NCBI GenBank assembly: GCA_027487315.1
Contig: JAIYDW010000245.1
Coordinates: 1-64,000 of the forward strand
Direction of reading: 5' to 3'
From: Verrucomicrobiaceae bacterium
Lineage (GTDB): Bacteria > Verrucomicrobiota > Verrucomicrobiia > Verrucomicrobiales > Verrucomicrobiaceae
Length of the DNA: 64,000 nt
Part shown: piece by piece, positions 7,526 to 17,278 of the stretch
Numbering within the stretch: position 1 is the first letter of the stretch
Layout of the letters: the number at the start of each line of letters is the position of its first letter
The notes under the pieces: generated by a model
What the model was told of the DNA's origin: nothing
The model's database searches: none
Seen by the model: the letters and a program-made list of their open reading frames with translations, nothing else
Made by a program: the position numbers and the translations under genes

Positions 7526-9685
7526 ATGAGCCTGACCCCGGCCCCTAGCCCTTCCACCACCCCTGACCGCGACGCCTACATCCTGGCGATCGCTCACCTC
7601 TCCACGCTCACCGATGTGCCTTTCGACCGCGAACGCGCCACCCAAGCCGTCGACAATGCCCTCCGCTCCTCAGGCGACCCCCTGGAACTCCTCACCGCCG
7701 CAGCCGAAGAAGTCTGCCTTCACATCGCCCCAACTCGCACCACCATCGCAGACGCCGTCTGGAAGGCCAATGTGAACATGCCCATCATTGCATGGTCGCC
7801 CACCGAAAATCGTTGGCTCGTCATCCGGAAACACGGCTTCTTCCGCGCCAGAGTCAGCGTCCCCGATCGCCCGGTCGAAATCGCCACGCTCTCTCGAATC
7901 GAAATCGCCAAGCGCCTCGGCTTGGCCAGTCACGACAGCATCCTAGAAATGGGCATCGTCAGCCCAGAACGGCCCGCTGAACCCACCAGCCATTCTGCCC
8001 ACGCACATCATCACGCTCACATTTCACCCGCTCGGCGTTTCCTCGGCCTCATGCGCCCGGAGTTGCCAGATGTCTGGACCATCATCCTATTCAGTCTGGT
8101 CACCGGCCTGCTCTACTTGGCACTCCCCCTCGCCGTCAACGCCTTGGTCAGTAACGTCGCCTTTGGCACTCAAAGCGGACCTTTCCTTCAAGCCCTTCTC
8201 GTTCTCGCCACCGTCCTCTTCATCTGCCTCTCCATCGCCGCCGCCCTCAGAGGTCTGCAATATTACGTCGTCGAAGTCATCCAACGCCGGCTCTTTGTCC
8301 GCATGACTGCCGACCTCTCTTACCGCATCCCCCGAATCAACCTGCGCTCCATTGACGGCGTCCATGCTCCGGAACTCGTCAACCGCTTCCTCGATGTGGT
8401 GACGATGCAAAAAAACACCGCCCTGCTCCTTCTCACAGGTATCAATCTCGTTCTCAGCACCGTGATCGGCATGGTCGTTCTCGGGTTCTATCACCCCTTC
8501 CTCCTCGCCTTCAGCCTCGTGCTGTTGACCTTTCTTTCCTTCATCATTTTTGTCCTCGGACGGGGCGCGGTCGCTTCCAGCATCGCCGAGTCCCTCTGCA
8601 AATACGGAGTGGTGGGTTGGCTGGAGGAAATCGCCCGCTGCCCTCGTCTATTCAAAGGCCCAGGGGGTTACCAACTCGCCACCAACCGCGCCGACGACCT
8701 GGCTCGTTCCTACCTCGAAGCCCGCCGCAGACACTTTAAAGTCCTCATGGGCCAAATCACGGGCCTTCTCGTTCTCGAAGTCATCGCCAGCGCCACCCTC
8801 CTCAGTGTCGGTGGCTGGCTCGTCATCAACCAGCAACTCACCCTCGGCCAATTGGTCGCATCCGAAATCATCGTCTCCGCCATCGTCGCCTCCATCTCAA
8901 AACTCGGCAAACAATTCGAAGCTTGGTACGACACGCTCGCCGCCGTCGATAAACTCGGTCATCTCGTCGATCTCGAAATCGAACGCGAAGACGGCGATTC
9001 CCCTCTCCGGCTCACCAATGGCGCCCGAATCCAAGTCAGCGATGTGGCGTTCGAATACAGCCCCGGGAAACCCATCTTTTCCAACGTCAATTTCTGCCTC
9101 GAACCCGGCGAGTGCGTGGCTCTCTTCGGCTCCCAAGGCAGCGGCTCCAGCACCATGCTCGATCTCCTACATGGCCTGCGAATGCCCACTGAAGGCCATA
9201 TCATCATTGATCAACTCGACCTTCGTGGCTGGTATCTCGAAAGCCTCCGCTCCCAAGTCACCCTCATTCGCTCCTCCGATCTCGTCAACGGAACCATCGC
9301 CGAAAACGTTCGCCTGGGACATCCAGATGTGTCCATTTACGATGTCAATGCCGCCCTAAACACCGTCGGACTCCTCCAAGACGTTCTCGATCTCCCAGAG
9401 GGCATCAATACCACCCTCCTCGCTGGCGGACTCCCCCTCTCCAGCCGCCAACGGATCCGGCTCCTCATCGCCAGAGCCATCGTCTCCCGCCCTCGATTGC
9501 TTCTCCTCGACGAGATCCTCGATGGCCTCGACAAAACTGCCCTCGCCGAACTCTCCAACATCCTGCTCGATCCCTCCCGGAATTGCACCGTCCTCATTTC
9601 CACCCGTGAAGATGCCGTCATTCGCCGCTGCACACGCCTCATCGATCTCGACGCCCCCGAGTGCCACCTTTCTAATCCAGCCTGA
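7526..9685 (+). CDS. type I secretion-type ABC transporter with degenerate ATPase domain
   Basis: 719 aa: a roughly 180-residue soluble N-terminal region ending in a His-rich linker (SHSAHAHHHAH), a six-helix exporter membrane domain (about residues 185-480) and a nucleotide-binding domain (about 505-719). Unusually, the Walker A reads GSQGSGSST at 535-543, with Ser541 in place of the invariant Lys. The signature is LSSRQ (638-642) instead of LSGGQ, and the H-loop reads ISTRED, lacking His. Walker B LLLLDE is intact. It heads a cassette with HlyD and TolC genes downstream, so it probably forms the inner-membrane part of a tripartite exporter whose ATP hydrolysis is weak, asymmetric or absent. 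No substrate gene is next to it. Confidence 0.85.
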   Translation: MSLTPAPSPSTTPDRDAYILAIAHLSTLTDVPFDRERATQAVDNALRSSGDPLELLTAAAEEVCLHIAPTRTTIADAVWKANVNMPIIAWSPTENRWLVIRKHGFFRARVSVPDRPVEIATLSRIEIAKRLGLASHDSILEMGIVSPERPAEPTSHSAHAHHHAHISPARRFLGLMRPELPDVWTIILFSLVTGLLYLALPLAVNALVSNVAFGTQSGPFLQALLVLATVLFICLSIAAALRGLQYYVVEVIQRRLFVRMTADLSYRIPRINLRSIDGVHAPELVNRFLDVVTMQKNTALLLLTGINLVLSTVIGMVVLGFYHPFLLAFSLVLLTFLSFIIFVLGRGAVASSIAESLCKYGVVGWLEEIARCPRLFKGPGGYQLATNRADDLARSYLEARRRHFKVLMGQITGLLVLEVIASATLLSVGGWLVINQQLTLGQLVASEIIVSAIVASISKLGKQFEAWYDTLAAVDKLGHLVDLEIEREDGDSPLRLTNGARIQVSDVAFEYSPGKPIFSNVNFCLEPGECVALFGSQGSGSSTMLDLLHGLRMPTEGHIIIDQLDLRGWYLESLRSQVTLIRSSDLVNGTIAENVRLGHPDVSIYDVNAALNTVGLLQDVLDLPEGINTTLLAGGLPLSSRQRIRLLIARAIVSRPRLLLLDEILDGLDKTALAELSNILLDPSRNCTVLISTREDAVIRRCTRLIDLDAPECHLSNPA

Positions 9686-9697
9686 TATCTTCCCCTC

Positions 9698-11023
9698 ATG
9701 GACGCCGCCGCCTCTCATCATCACCCCGCTCCAGCCGCCCTCCTCGGCTCTCTGCCCGCGCTCGCCCTCTCAGGCTCCGCCCGGGCACCTCGGATTCTGT
9801 CACGTGTCCTCTTTGTCATTTTCCTCCTCATTCTTGCCGGGGTCTTTTTCATGCCATGGCAACAGTTTGTCAGTGGCACCGGTCGCGTCATCGCCTTCAA
9901 TCCCCTCGACCGCCGCGTCAACGTCGAAGCCCCCGTCGCAGGCCGCGTCAAACACCTCCACGTCGTCGAAAACCAACGCGTCAAAAAGGGCGATATCCTC
10001 CTCGAAATTCAGGACAACGATCCCAACCTCCTCGCCAACATGCGCCTCCAGCATGATGCCGCCATCGCTCGCAAAGCCGCCGCTCAACAACGCATCGAAG
10101 ACCTCGGCGCCCAAATCGCTCAAATGGAACTCGCCAAAAGCCAGGCCATCGACTCCGCTCGCCAGCGAGTCCTCTCCGAGCAATACTCACTCAACACCAA
10201 CCAACTCAATTTCGAGCGCGTCGAAAAACTTCTCAAACCCGGCTACGTCTCCCAGCGCGACTTCGAACTCGCCAAACTCGCCATCGACAGTTCCGAAGCC
10301 AATCTCCAATCCGCCAAAGCCATTCTCGAACGCACCGAGAGAGAAATGGACGCCTCCATTTCCAGCATCAAAGGCAGCCGAAGCTCCGCCCAAAGTGAGC
10401 TCGCCACCGCCGACCGCGACATCACCACCATCGACATTCAAATCAATCAGGCCCAGCAGCAAGTCATCGAAGCTCCTCGGGACGGCATCGTCTTCAGCAT
10501 CACCGCCACCGACGGCACCTACCTTCGCCCCGGCTCCGCCATCTGCGTCATCATCCCGGAAACCGAAAGCCGGTTCGTCGAAATGTGGGTCAACGGCATG
10601 GACATGCCCCTCATTACCCAGCGTCACGAAAACCCGGATGGCACCGTCACACCCGGCAGCCCCGTCCGCCTACAATTCGAAGGCTGGCCCGCCATTCAAT
10701 TCGTCGGCTGGCCCAGTGTCGCCGTCGGCACCTTCGGCGGCGAAGTCGTCTTCATTGACCCCACCGACGATGGCTACGGACGCTTCCGCATCGTCGTGTC
10801 CGCCAAACCCGATGTCACCATCCGCGATGGCAAAACCCATGTCGAAGACTGGCCCGGCAACCGCTTCCTCCGCCAGGGCGTCCGGTCCAAAGGCTGGGTT
10901 CTCCTCCAGCAGGTTCCTCTCTGGCTCGAAATCTGGCGTCAGTTGAATGGCTTCCCTCCAGTTGTTGCCAACGCAGAACCGGGTAAAGAAAAGGGCGCCA
11001 CCATGCCTGCCTCCACCAAATAA
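9698..11023 (+). CDS. HlyD-family membrane fusion protein
   Basis: 441 aa. A proline/alanine-rich cytoplasmic tail and a single transmembrane helix (about 33-52) are followed by a biotinyl-lipoyl half-motif (VEAPVAGRVKHLHVVENQ), a long coiled-coil hairpin (about 105-240; many Ala/Gln/Glu heptads), the second lipoyl half (VIEAPRDGIVFSI) and a beta-barrel region. This is the periplasmic adaptor of type I or RND-like export systems, linking the inner-membrane ABC protein to a TolC channel. It starts 12 nt after the ABC gene and ends 7 nt before the TolC gene, so the three form one operon. Good family confidence; cargo unknown. Confidence 0.92.
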   Translation: MDAAASHHHPAPAALLGSLPALALSGSARAPRILSRVLFVIFLLILAGVFFMPWQQFVSGTGRVIAFNPLDRRVNVEAPVAGRVKHLHVVENQRVKKGDILLEIQDNDPNLLANMRLQHDAAIARKAAAQQRIEDLGAQIAQMELAKSQAIDSARQRVLSEQYSLNTNQLNFERVEKLLKPGYVSQRDFELAKLAIDSSEANLQSAKAILERTEREMDASISSIKGSRSSAQSELATADRDITTIDIQINQAQQQVIEAPRDGIVFSITATDGTYLRPGSAICVIIPETESRFVEMWVNGMDMPLITQRHENPDGTVTPGSPVRLQFEGWPAIQFVGWPSVAVGTFGGEVVFIDPTDDGYGRFRIVVSAKPDVTIRDGKTHVEDWPGNRFLRQGVRSKGWVLLQQVPLWLEIWRQLNGFPPVVANAEPGKEKGATMPASTK

Positions 11024-11030
11024 CAGCCGG

Positions 11031-12461
11031 ATGATCCCCCGACTCTCTCTCGCCCTCCTTTTCGTCCTCGCTACCCGTCCCGCCATCCTCCCGGCGGCGG
11101 ACGCCTCACCCTTGCTGTTAGACTCCGTCGTCGCCTCCGTCAAAGGCCGCTACCCCCCTTGGCTCGCCGCCCTCATCGAGCAGGACATCATGAACGGCCG
11201 CGCACGCCAGGCCCTCGGTTCCTTCGACACCAGCCTCTCCGCGAGCGGCATCTTCCACCCCTCAGGTTATTACAACGGCACCTCCGGCTATGTCGCCGTC
11301 GAACAACCGCTTTCCTTCTGGGGTGGCGGTGTCTATGGCGGTTACCGCTTCAGCGGCGGTTTCCTCGCCGATTACGACAAAAATCGCACCGAAGAAAATG
11401 GCCAGGCCATGATCGGGTTCCGCCTCCCTCTCCTTCGTGATGGCACCCTCGACAAACGCCGCGCCGACCTCTACAAAGCCCGTATCGACCAGGAACTCGC
11501 CGACCCCTTTATCCTCCGTCAACAACTCGACTTCATCCGCACCGCCACCATCTCCTACTACAACTGGGTCGCCGCTGGCTACCGCGTGCAACTCGCCAAC
11601 CAACTCCTCGAAATCGCCCGCAATCGCCAAACCGCCATCACCGAAATGGTCGCTCGTGGCGCCCAGGCTCCCATCGTCAAAATTGACAACGAACGCCTCG
11701 TCATCAGCCGCGAACTCGCCCTCGTCTCCGCCCGTCGCCTCCTCGAGGCCCACGGCATCGAACTCTCCCTTTTCTATCGCGACGCCTCAGACCAACCCAT
11801 TCGACCCGCCAACAACCAAATCCCCTCCGCCTTTCCTCCCGCCAACGGACCCGGCCCTGAGGAATTGCCCAACGACATCGCCAAAGCCCTCATGTTCCGC
11901 CCCGAAATCCGCCGCGTCGAACTCAACATCGAAAAGAACGCCATCGACCAACGCCTCGCCAGAAACAACCTCCTCCCCAACCTCGACCTCAGCCTCGAAG
12001 CCAATCAAGCCATCGGCACCCAATCCCAAAAAGACATCGACCGCACCGAACTCGAAGCCCGCATCGATCTCAAAGTCCCCATCCAACGCCGCGAAGCCAA
12101 AGGTCGCCTCGCCGTCACCGAAGGCCAGTTCACTCAACTCATGCGGGATCGCCAATTCACCCGCGACCAAATCACCGCCACCGTCCAGGACGCCCATTCC
12201 GCCCTCCAGGCCGCGCGCGACCAAATCAAACAGACCGACCGCAACGTCGAACTCGCCGAGCAACTCGAAAAAGCCGAAAGCGCACGCTTCGACCAAGGCG
12301 CCGCCGACCTCCTCGCTCTCCAAATCCGAGAACAAGCCACCTTCGACGCCCGCCTCATCCAACTCCAAGCCAAAGCCGACTTCTTCCGCGCCCTCGCCAA
12401 CTACCGCGCCTCCATCGCCGCAGACGCCCCCACCAGCCTGGCTAAGCCCCTCCCTCAATGA
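11031..12461 (+). CDS. TolC-family outer membrane efflux protein
   Basis: 476 aa from the ATG at 11031, chosen because it gives a clean signal peptide (MIPRLSLALLFVLATRPAI, then LPAADA). The body is two repeats of long alpha-helices with TolC/OEP character, e.g. ELADPFILRQQLDFIRTATI and the C-terminal TVQDAHSALQAARDQIKQTD. It would form the trimeric outer-membrane channel for the upstream HlyD/ABC pair. Its stop overlaps the pepD start in an ATGA, so pepD is translationally coupled to it. Length and architecture are normal. Confidence 0.9.
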   Translation: MIPRLSLALLFVLATRPAILPAADASPLLLDSVVASVKGRYPPWLAALIEQDIMNGRARQALGSFDTSLSASGIFHPSGYYNGTSGYVAVEQPLSFWGGGVYGGYRFSGGFLADYDKNRTEENGQAMIGFRLPLLRDGTLDKRRADLYKARIDQELADPFILRQQLDFIRTATISYYNWVAAGYRVQLANQLLEIARNRQTAITEMVARGAQAPIVKIDNERLVISRELALVSARRLLEAHGIELSLFYRDASDQPIRPANNQIPSAFPPANGPGPEELPNDIAKALMFRPEIRRVELNIEKNAIDQRLARNNLLPNLDLSLEANQAIGTQSQKDIDRTELEARIDLKVPIQRREAKGRLAVTEGQFTQLMRDRQFTRDQITATVQDAHSALQAARDQIKQTDRNVELAEQLEKAESARFDQGAADLLALQIREQATFDARLIQLQAKADFFRALANYRASIAADAPTSLAKPLPQ

Positions 12462-13909
12462 CGTCCCCCGACATCCGCTCCGTTGAACCTCGCGCTCTCT
12501 GGAATGCGTTTGCCGATCTCAACGCCGTCCCCCGCCCCTCCAAACGCGAAGCTCGCATCGTTGCCTTCGTTCGGGAGTTCGCTCAAAAACACGGTCTCAC
12601 GTCCATCATCGACTCTGGCGGCAACGTCATCGTCACCAAATCCGCCACCCCGGATCGCCAAGACCGTCCGCCCCTTATTCTCCAGGCCCATCTCGACATG
12701 GTCCACAAAGCCGCCGACGGCCTGACCTTCGACTTCGACCAACAAGGCATCGACATGTGGGTCGATGGCGATTGGGTCCGCGCCCGTGGCACCACCCTCG
12801 GAGCCGACAACGGCCTCGGCGTCGCCGCAATACTCGCCATCCTCGCTTCCACCGACCTCCCTCACCCGCCCATCGAGGCCCTCTTCACCATCGACGAAGA
12901 ACAAGGCATGTCAGGTGCCCTCGCCCTCCAGCCCAACCTGCTCACCGGCAAAACCCTGCTCAACCTCGACTCCGAAGAAGACGACACCTTCACCATCGGC
13001 TGCGCTGGCGGCGTCGACACGCTGATCAGCCACACCTACCCCGAGTCCACCCATTCCCCCGACCACCCCTTCATCACACTCCGCATCACCGGTCTTCGCG
13101 GTGGTCACTCCGGACTCCAAATCCACGAAGGCCGCGCCAACGCCATCAAACTCATCACCCGCATCCTCCACGCCTGTGGCGAAGAGGTCGCCGCCCTCAA
13201 CTCCCTGCACGCCGGCAGCGCCCGCAACGCCATCCCAGCCCAAGGCACCGCTCAAATCGTCCTCCTAGAACCCTCCCGTTTCGAAACCATCTTCTCCCGC
13301 GAAGTCACTCAAATCCGGGGAGAATTCCAACTCATTGAACCCCATCTCCAAGTCACCACCCAACCCATCGAACCCCCGCACGGCCCCATTCCCGCCATGG
13401 CCGCCGCCTCCCAAAAAGCCCTCATCCTCGCCCTCCAGTCAGTCACCAATGGCGTCTATCGCATGAGCCCCGTCGTCCCAGGCCTCGTCGAAGCCTCTTC
13501 CAATCTCTCCCTCATCACACTCGCCAACGGCCGCCTCGACTGCAGCGGTCTCCAACGCAGTTCCGTCGACTCCAGCAAACAAGATGTCGCCGCCGCCTTC
13601 GCCGCCCCTTTCCAGTTGATCGGCGCCCAGGTTCATCACGATGCCGGTTACCCCGGTTGGAGCCCCAGCGCCTCCTCTCCCATCCTCGAAACCATGCGCT
13701 CCCTCTATCGCGATCTCTTCGGACACGAGGTCAAAGTCGGCGCCTGCCATGCCGGACTCGAGTGCGGCGTCATCGCCAAAACCTATCCCGGCCTCGACAT
13801 GATCTCCTTCGGCCCAAACATTTTCGAAGCCCACTCCGAAAAAGAATGCGCCAGCATCACCTCCACCCAAAAATTCTGGAAGCTCCTCACAGCAGTGCTC
13901 GCGGCCTAG
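12458..13909 (+). CDS. pepD: aminoacyl-histidine dipeptidase (M20/M25 family)
   Basis: 483 aa, typical of cytosolic non-specific dipeptidase PepD. Metal and catalytic motifs: LQAHLDMV (His, Asp), TTLGADNGLG (bridging Asp), TIDEEQGM (catalytic base Glu and ligand), NLDSEE (ligand Asp), and the C-terminal FEAHSEKE (ligand His). It hydrolyses unblocked dipeptides, classically with N-terminal beta-Ala or Gly and His. The ATGA overlap with the TolC gene is notable: a peptidase coupled to an exporter could process peptides linked to the transported cargo, though that is only inference. Its TAG stop codon lies in the left terminus of the 168-bp hairpin element. Confidence 0.94.
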   Translation: MTSPDIRSVEPRALWNAFADLNAVPRPSKREARIVAFVREFAQKHGLTSIIDSGGNVIVTKSATPDRQDRPPLILQAHLDMVHKAADGLTFDFDQQGIDMWVDGDWVRARGTTLGADNGLGVAAILAILASTDLPHPPIEALFTIDEEQGMSGALALQPNLLTGKTLLNLDSEEDDTFTIGCAGGVDTLISHTYPESTHSPDHPFITLRITGLRGGHSGLQIHEGRANAIKLITRILHACGEEVAALNSLHAGSARNAIPAQGTAQIVLLEPSRFETIFSREVTQIRGEFQLIEPHLQVTTQPIEPPHGPIPAMAAASQKALILALQSVTNGVYRMSPVVPGLVEASSNLSLITLANGRLDCSGLQRSSVDSSKQDVAAAFAAPFQLIGAQVHHDAGYPGWSPSASSPILETMRSLYRDLFGHEVKVGACHAGLECGVIAKTYPGLDMISFGPNIFEAHSEKECASITSTQKFWKLLTAVLAA

Positions 13910-14074
13910 AGCATTTTAAGAAAAGATGTGGTCGTTGATTTGGGAGCGCCGGAGGTGGAGATGGGCCGTTGGCAGCGCCGGGGCATATGAGAACATACGT
14001 CCCAAGCTGACGACGGCTCAGATCCACTTCCGCCGCCCCAAAAAAGCGGCTACAGTTTTGCTTAAACTGCTCTA
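13907..14074. mobile_element. MITE-like hairpin element with TA ends
   Basis: A 168-bp sequence between two convergent genes has terminal inverted repeats TAGAGCATTTTAAG (13907-13920) and CTTAAACTGCTCTA (14061-14074), with one mismatch in 14. The ends begin and finish with TA, as expected for IS630/Tc1-mariner-type insertion into TA. The interior is one long imperfect palindrome: GCGCCGGAGGTGGA on the left mirrors GCGGCGGAAGTGGA on the complement of the right, with a central hairpin GCATATG-AGAA-CATACGT. No ORF. Both flanking genes stop at TAG codons inside the termini. It probably also acts as a two-way terminator. A related transposase or other copies are not in the window. Confidence 0.6.
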
Positions 14075-15499
14075 ACCGACACTGATCTGCCCCTCGTGCA
14101 CTCCCGCCTTCAATCGCACCGATGAACTCGTGTGATTGTGTATCACCACATCACCCTTGAACACCACATCGGCCTCACACGCCACCGGACCATGCACCAG
14201 CAAACTCCGACAGTGCAACAAACTCGGCGTATGCGGAAAGTTCTGCTCCAACCCATCCACCAGCTTGCATAGCCTCTGATCGAGATGCAAATGCGGCGGC
14301 TGTCCCTTCCGATCCGGATGCAGCCGCAAACAGAAATCCTCCGTCAACTCGTACGCATCCGACCGCACCGCCAGCAGATCACTCGTCGTCTTCACCGGCG
14401 CAAATCGCACCCGCGACACCTCGATCGCCCCCGCCCCGGCAAAACACTCAATCGCCGCCCCCATCGCCGTCTCCACCTGCACCACCGCCGGAGAACTCCC
14501 GTCCCGCGGATCCACCGTCTTCTTATTCATGATCGGCGGCAACGGAATCAGCCCCTCATTCGCCTCCAACGCCGCCTCCAACGCCACCAGGTCAATCCAA
14601 AGATTGTTCGTGTTGAAATAGCGATGCAACTCAATGTTCTGAAAGCTCCCCTCATCCTCCTTCAAACACTGCGCCGACTCCCTCAACAAAAACTGCCCAT
14701 CGCGCTTCCGCACCGCCAAGTGCCCCCCCTTCTTGTCCGACTCCGTCCGCCTCGTCACCTCCATCGCAAACGGCATCCCACTCTCCACAAACCAGGCCAA
14801 AATCGCCGGATCAAGCGTCGCCCCCAAATTGTCTGAGTTGGAAACAAACGCATACCGCACCCCTCCGCCCAGCAACCTCTCCAACCATCCCGACCCCGCC
14901 AAACAAGCATAGATATCCCCATGCCCCGGCGGACACCACTCCTGCTCAGGATTCGCCGGCCAACTTGCCGGCTCCAGCGAACCCGCCAAAACCTTTGGCA
15001 CCTTGTTCTGCATCAACTCCCAAGTCTCCCTGCCACCCAGCTGCGGAAACCTTTCCGCCAAATGCGCCGCCGTATCCGCAGACGTGCTAAAACTGTTCAT
15101 CAGCATGAACACCGGCACATCGCCTCCCGTCTGCCCGCGCAAACGCAAAATCTGCCTCGCGATCAAATCCAAAAACGTGTCCTCACCCCGCACCGGCAGC
15201 AGCGACTTCGCCTTCTCCAATCCCATCCCAGTCCCCAGTCCACCATTCAGCTTGATCACCACCGTCTGCTTCAGCAACTCCCCCGCCCGACCCGCCTCCG
15301 GCGCAGTCAAAGCATCCGCACACGGCAAATCCTTCGCCGCCTCAATCGTCCCCTCAGGAATCATCCCCGTCTCACCCGCCAACAGCGCCGCATAGCTCCC
15401 CCGGAAAGCCCGAATCGCAGACTCGCTCAGACCCGCAGCCAGCATTCTCTCACGAAAAGGGGCAAACGACGCTTCAATCCGGCTCTCAGTATCACTCAT
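14072..15499 (-). CDS. UTP-glucose-1-phosphate uridylyltransferase, eukaryotic type
   Basis: 475 aa. The nucleotide-binding loop KLNGGLGTGMG and the following KSLLPVRG lysine region are the hallmarks of the UDPGP family of eukaryote-like pyrophosphorylases; GHGDIYACL and FVSNSDNLGAT match its uridine-binding motifs, and the C-terminus forms a left-handed beta-helix (VVFKGDVVIHNHTSSSVRLK). The enzyme makes UDP-glucose for polysaccharides and glycolipids. Verrucomicrobia often use this form rather than GalU. The gene is monocistronic here, convergent with pepD, and its TAG stop is provided by the end of the hairpin element. Confidence 0.93.
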   Translation of the reverse strand: MSDTESRIEASFAPFRERMLAAGLSESAIRAFRGSYAALLAGETGMIPEGTIEAAKDLPCADALTAPEAGRAGELLKQTVVIKLNGGLGTGMGLEKAKSLLPVRGEDTFLDLIARQILRLRGQTGGDVPVFMLMNSFSTSADTAAHLAERFPQLGGRETWELMQNKVPKVLAGSLEPASWPANPEQEWCPPGHGDIYACLAGSGWLERLLGGGVRYAFVSNSDNLGATLDPAILAWFVESGMPFAMEVTRRTESDKKGGHLAVRKRDGQFLLRESAQCLKEDEGSFQNIELHRYFNTNNLWIDLVALEAALEANEGLIPLPPIMNKKTVDPRDGSSPAVVQVETAMGAAIECFAGAGAIEVSRVRFAPVKTTSDLLAVRSDAYELTEDFCLRLHPDRKGQPPHLHLDQRLCKLVDGLEQNFPHTPSLLHCRSLLVHGPVACEADVVFKGDVVIHNHTSSSVRLKAGVHEGQISVG

Positions 15500-15584
15500 C
15501 CCACCACCTTAAAAGCCATAGCCGTTCCCAGCAAATGATTCATCACCAAGATACACCCTCGGCAACCAATCTAAATCGATATTG

Positions 15585-16511
15585 CTAAGTCACATCCAAT
15601 TCAGGCTTGAAGTCCGCCGCATGATACGAACTCCTCACCAGCGGCGCGCTCGCCACATGCCTGAAACCCTTCTTCCTCGCAATCTCCTTGTAGTTCTCAA
15701 ACGTGTCAGGATGAACATACTCCACCACCGGCAAATGCTGTGGGGATGGCCTCAAATACTGCCCCAGCGTCAGCACCGTCACGCCGTGCTCCAGCAAATC
15801 ATCCATCGCCTGAAACAACTCCGGCTCCGTCTCCCCCAGCCCCAGCATCAAGCCGCTCTTTGTCGCACAACGATTGCCCAACTCCGCCGCCATCTCCTTC
15901 GCCCGCTTCAACACGTGCAAACTCCGGTCATACTTCGCCCGCGACCTAACCAGCGGCGTCAATCGCTCCACCGTCTCCAGGTTGTGATTGAAAATATGCG
16001 GCCTCGCCTTCATCACGCTCATCAGCGCCTCATCCTTGCCATTAAAATCCGGCACCAAAATCTCAATCACAATCCCCTCCACCTCAGCTCTCACCGCCTC
16101 AATCGTCTGCGCAAAATGCTCCGCCCCGCCATCCGCCACATCATCCCGCGCCACCGCCGTGATCACCACATGCTTCAACCCCAACCGCTTCGTCGCCTCA
16201 GCCACCCGCTGCGGCTCATCCGCCTCCAACGCGAACGGCTTCGCTGTCTTCACCGCGCAAAACCCGCACGCCCGCGTGCATCGATCTCCCGCGATCATGA
16301 ACGTCGCCGTCCCCTGACTCCAGCACTCCCACCGGTTCGGACACTGCGCCTCCTCACAAACCGTATGCAGCTTCAAATCCGAAATCAGTCCCTTCGTGCT
16401 CCAAAAAGCCGGATCACGCGGCAGTTTGACTCGGATCCAGTCCGGCTTCTTTTCGCGATGCAGCGTGGGGTCAATCTTGCAGGCCATGAGTTTTTGGGGG
16501 AGGCAAACCAT
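15585..16511 (-). CDS. lipA: lipoyl synthase (radical SAM)
   Basis: About 308 aa. LipA has two Fe-S motifs, both visible: CEEAQCPNRWEC (auxiliary cluster) and CTRACGFC (radical SAM CxxxCxxC); the C-terminal RSSYHA motif provides the serine ligand. It inserts two sulfurs into octanoyl groups on lipoyl carrier proteins. I placed the start at the ATG at 16511 because AGGG lies 7 nt upstream; starts at 16550 or 16487 are possible and change only the leader. No lipB adjoins. Confidence 0.95.
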   Translation of the reverse strand: MVCLPQKLMACKIDPTLHREKKPDWIRVKLPRDPAFWSTKGLISDLKLHTVCEEAQCPNRWECWSQGTATFMIAGDRCTRACGFCAVKTAKPFALEADEPQRVAEATKRLGLKHVVITAVARDDVADGGAEHFAQTIEAVRAEVEGIVIEILVPDFNGKDEALMSVMKARPHIFNHNLETVERLTPLVRSRAKYDRSLHVLKRAKEMAAELGNRCATKSGLMLGLGETEPELFQAMDDLLEHGVTVLTLGQYLRPSPQHLPVVEYVHPDTFENYKEIARKKGFRHVASAPLVRSSYHAADFKPELDVT

Positions 16512-16618
16512 GCATTCACCCTGCCAAACATGCAAGTTGGGACTTGCCATCAGCCTTTCCGCTCCTCATTGTCTCTCCGGGAACATCCCAACCCTAAAAC
16601 CACACCCGAAACATCACC

Positions 16619-17248
16619 ATGATCCATCGCTTGCTCAACATTGCCTTCGCTGGAGTGCTCCTCTCCGCCGCCACTTCAACCTCTTGGTCCGAAGAAAAAA
16701 AGAAGGAGGAAGCCAAACCCACCGAAGCCCCAAAAACCGAAACCAAAGCCACCACTGTGAAAATCACGCTCGAAACCTCCAAGGGTAACATCGAAATCGA
16801 ACTCGACGCCGAAAAAGCCCCCATCAGCACCGCCAACTTTGTCGCCTACGCCAAAAAAGGCCACTACGCCGGCACCATTTTCCATCGCGTCATCCCGGGC
16901 TTCATGATCCAAGGCGGTGGCTTCGATGCTGAAATGACCCAAAAACCCACTGACGCACCCATTCAAAACGAGTCCAAAAATGGCCTCAAAAACACACGCG
17001 GAACCCTAGCCATGGCGCGCACCAATGTCCCCGACAGCGCCACCTCGCAGTTCTTCATCAACGTCAATGACAACGCCAACCTCGACTACCCCAGCTTCGA
17101 TGGCTACGGCTACGCTGTCTTCGGCAAAGTCACCGCTGGCATGGACATCGTCGACGCCATCGTCGCCGCCCCCACCACCAGCAAGGGCCCCCACCAAAAC
17201 GTCCCTGCCGAAGCCATCCTGATCAAGAGCGCCAAAGTCGCCGAGTAA
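16619..17248 (+). CDS. peptidyl-prolyl cis-trans isomerase, cyclophilin type, exported
   Basis: 209 aa. A signal peptide (about 1-24) and a charged Lys/Glu/Pro linker precede a complete cyclophilin domain: [13 protein letters not shown] contains the catalytic Arg, then [17 protein letters not shown] and the C-terminal [17 protein letters not shown]. It speeds proline isomerisation during folding of envelope or periplasmic proteins (PpiA-like). The gene is divergent from lipA, monocistronic, and followed by a strong hairpin terminator. Confidence 0.94.
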   Translation: MIHRLLNIAFAGVLLSAATSTSWSEEKKKEEAKPTEAPKTETKATTVKITLETSKGNIEIELDAEKAPISTANFVAYAKKGHYAGTIFHRVIPGFMIQGGGFDAEMTQKPTDAPIQNESKNGLKNTRGTLAMARTNVPDSATSQFFINVNDNANLDYPSFDGYGYAVFGKVTAGMDIVDAIVAAPTTSKGPHQNVPAEAILIKSAKVAE

Positions 17249-17278
17249 TCACACCCGACACCCATCCGTTTCTCACAA

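Noticed and set aside
9522-10946. 474-codon plus-strand frame
   Set aside because: Out of frame with the ABC and HlyD genes and almost entirely Ser/Pro/Ala; a shadow.
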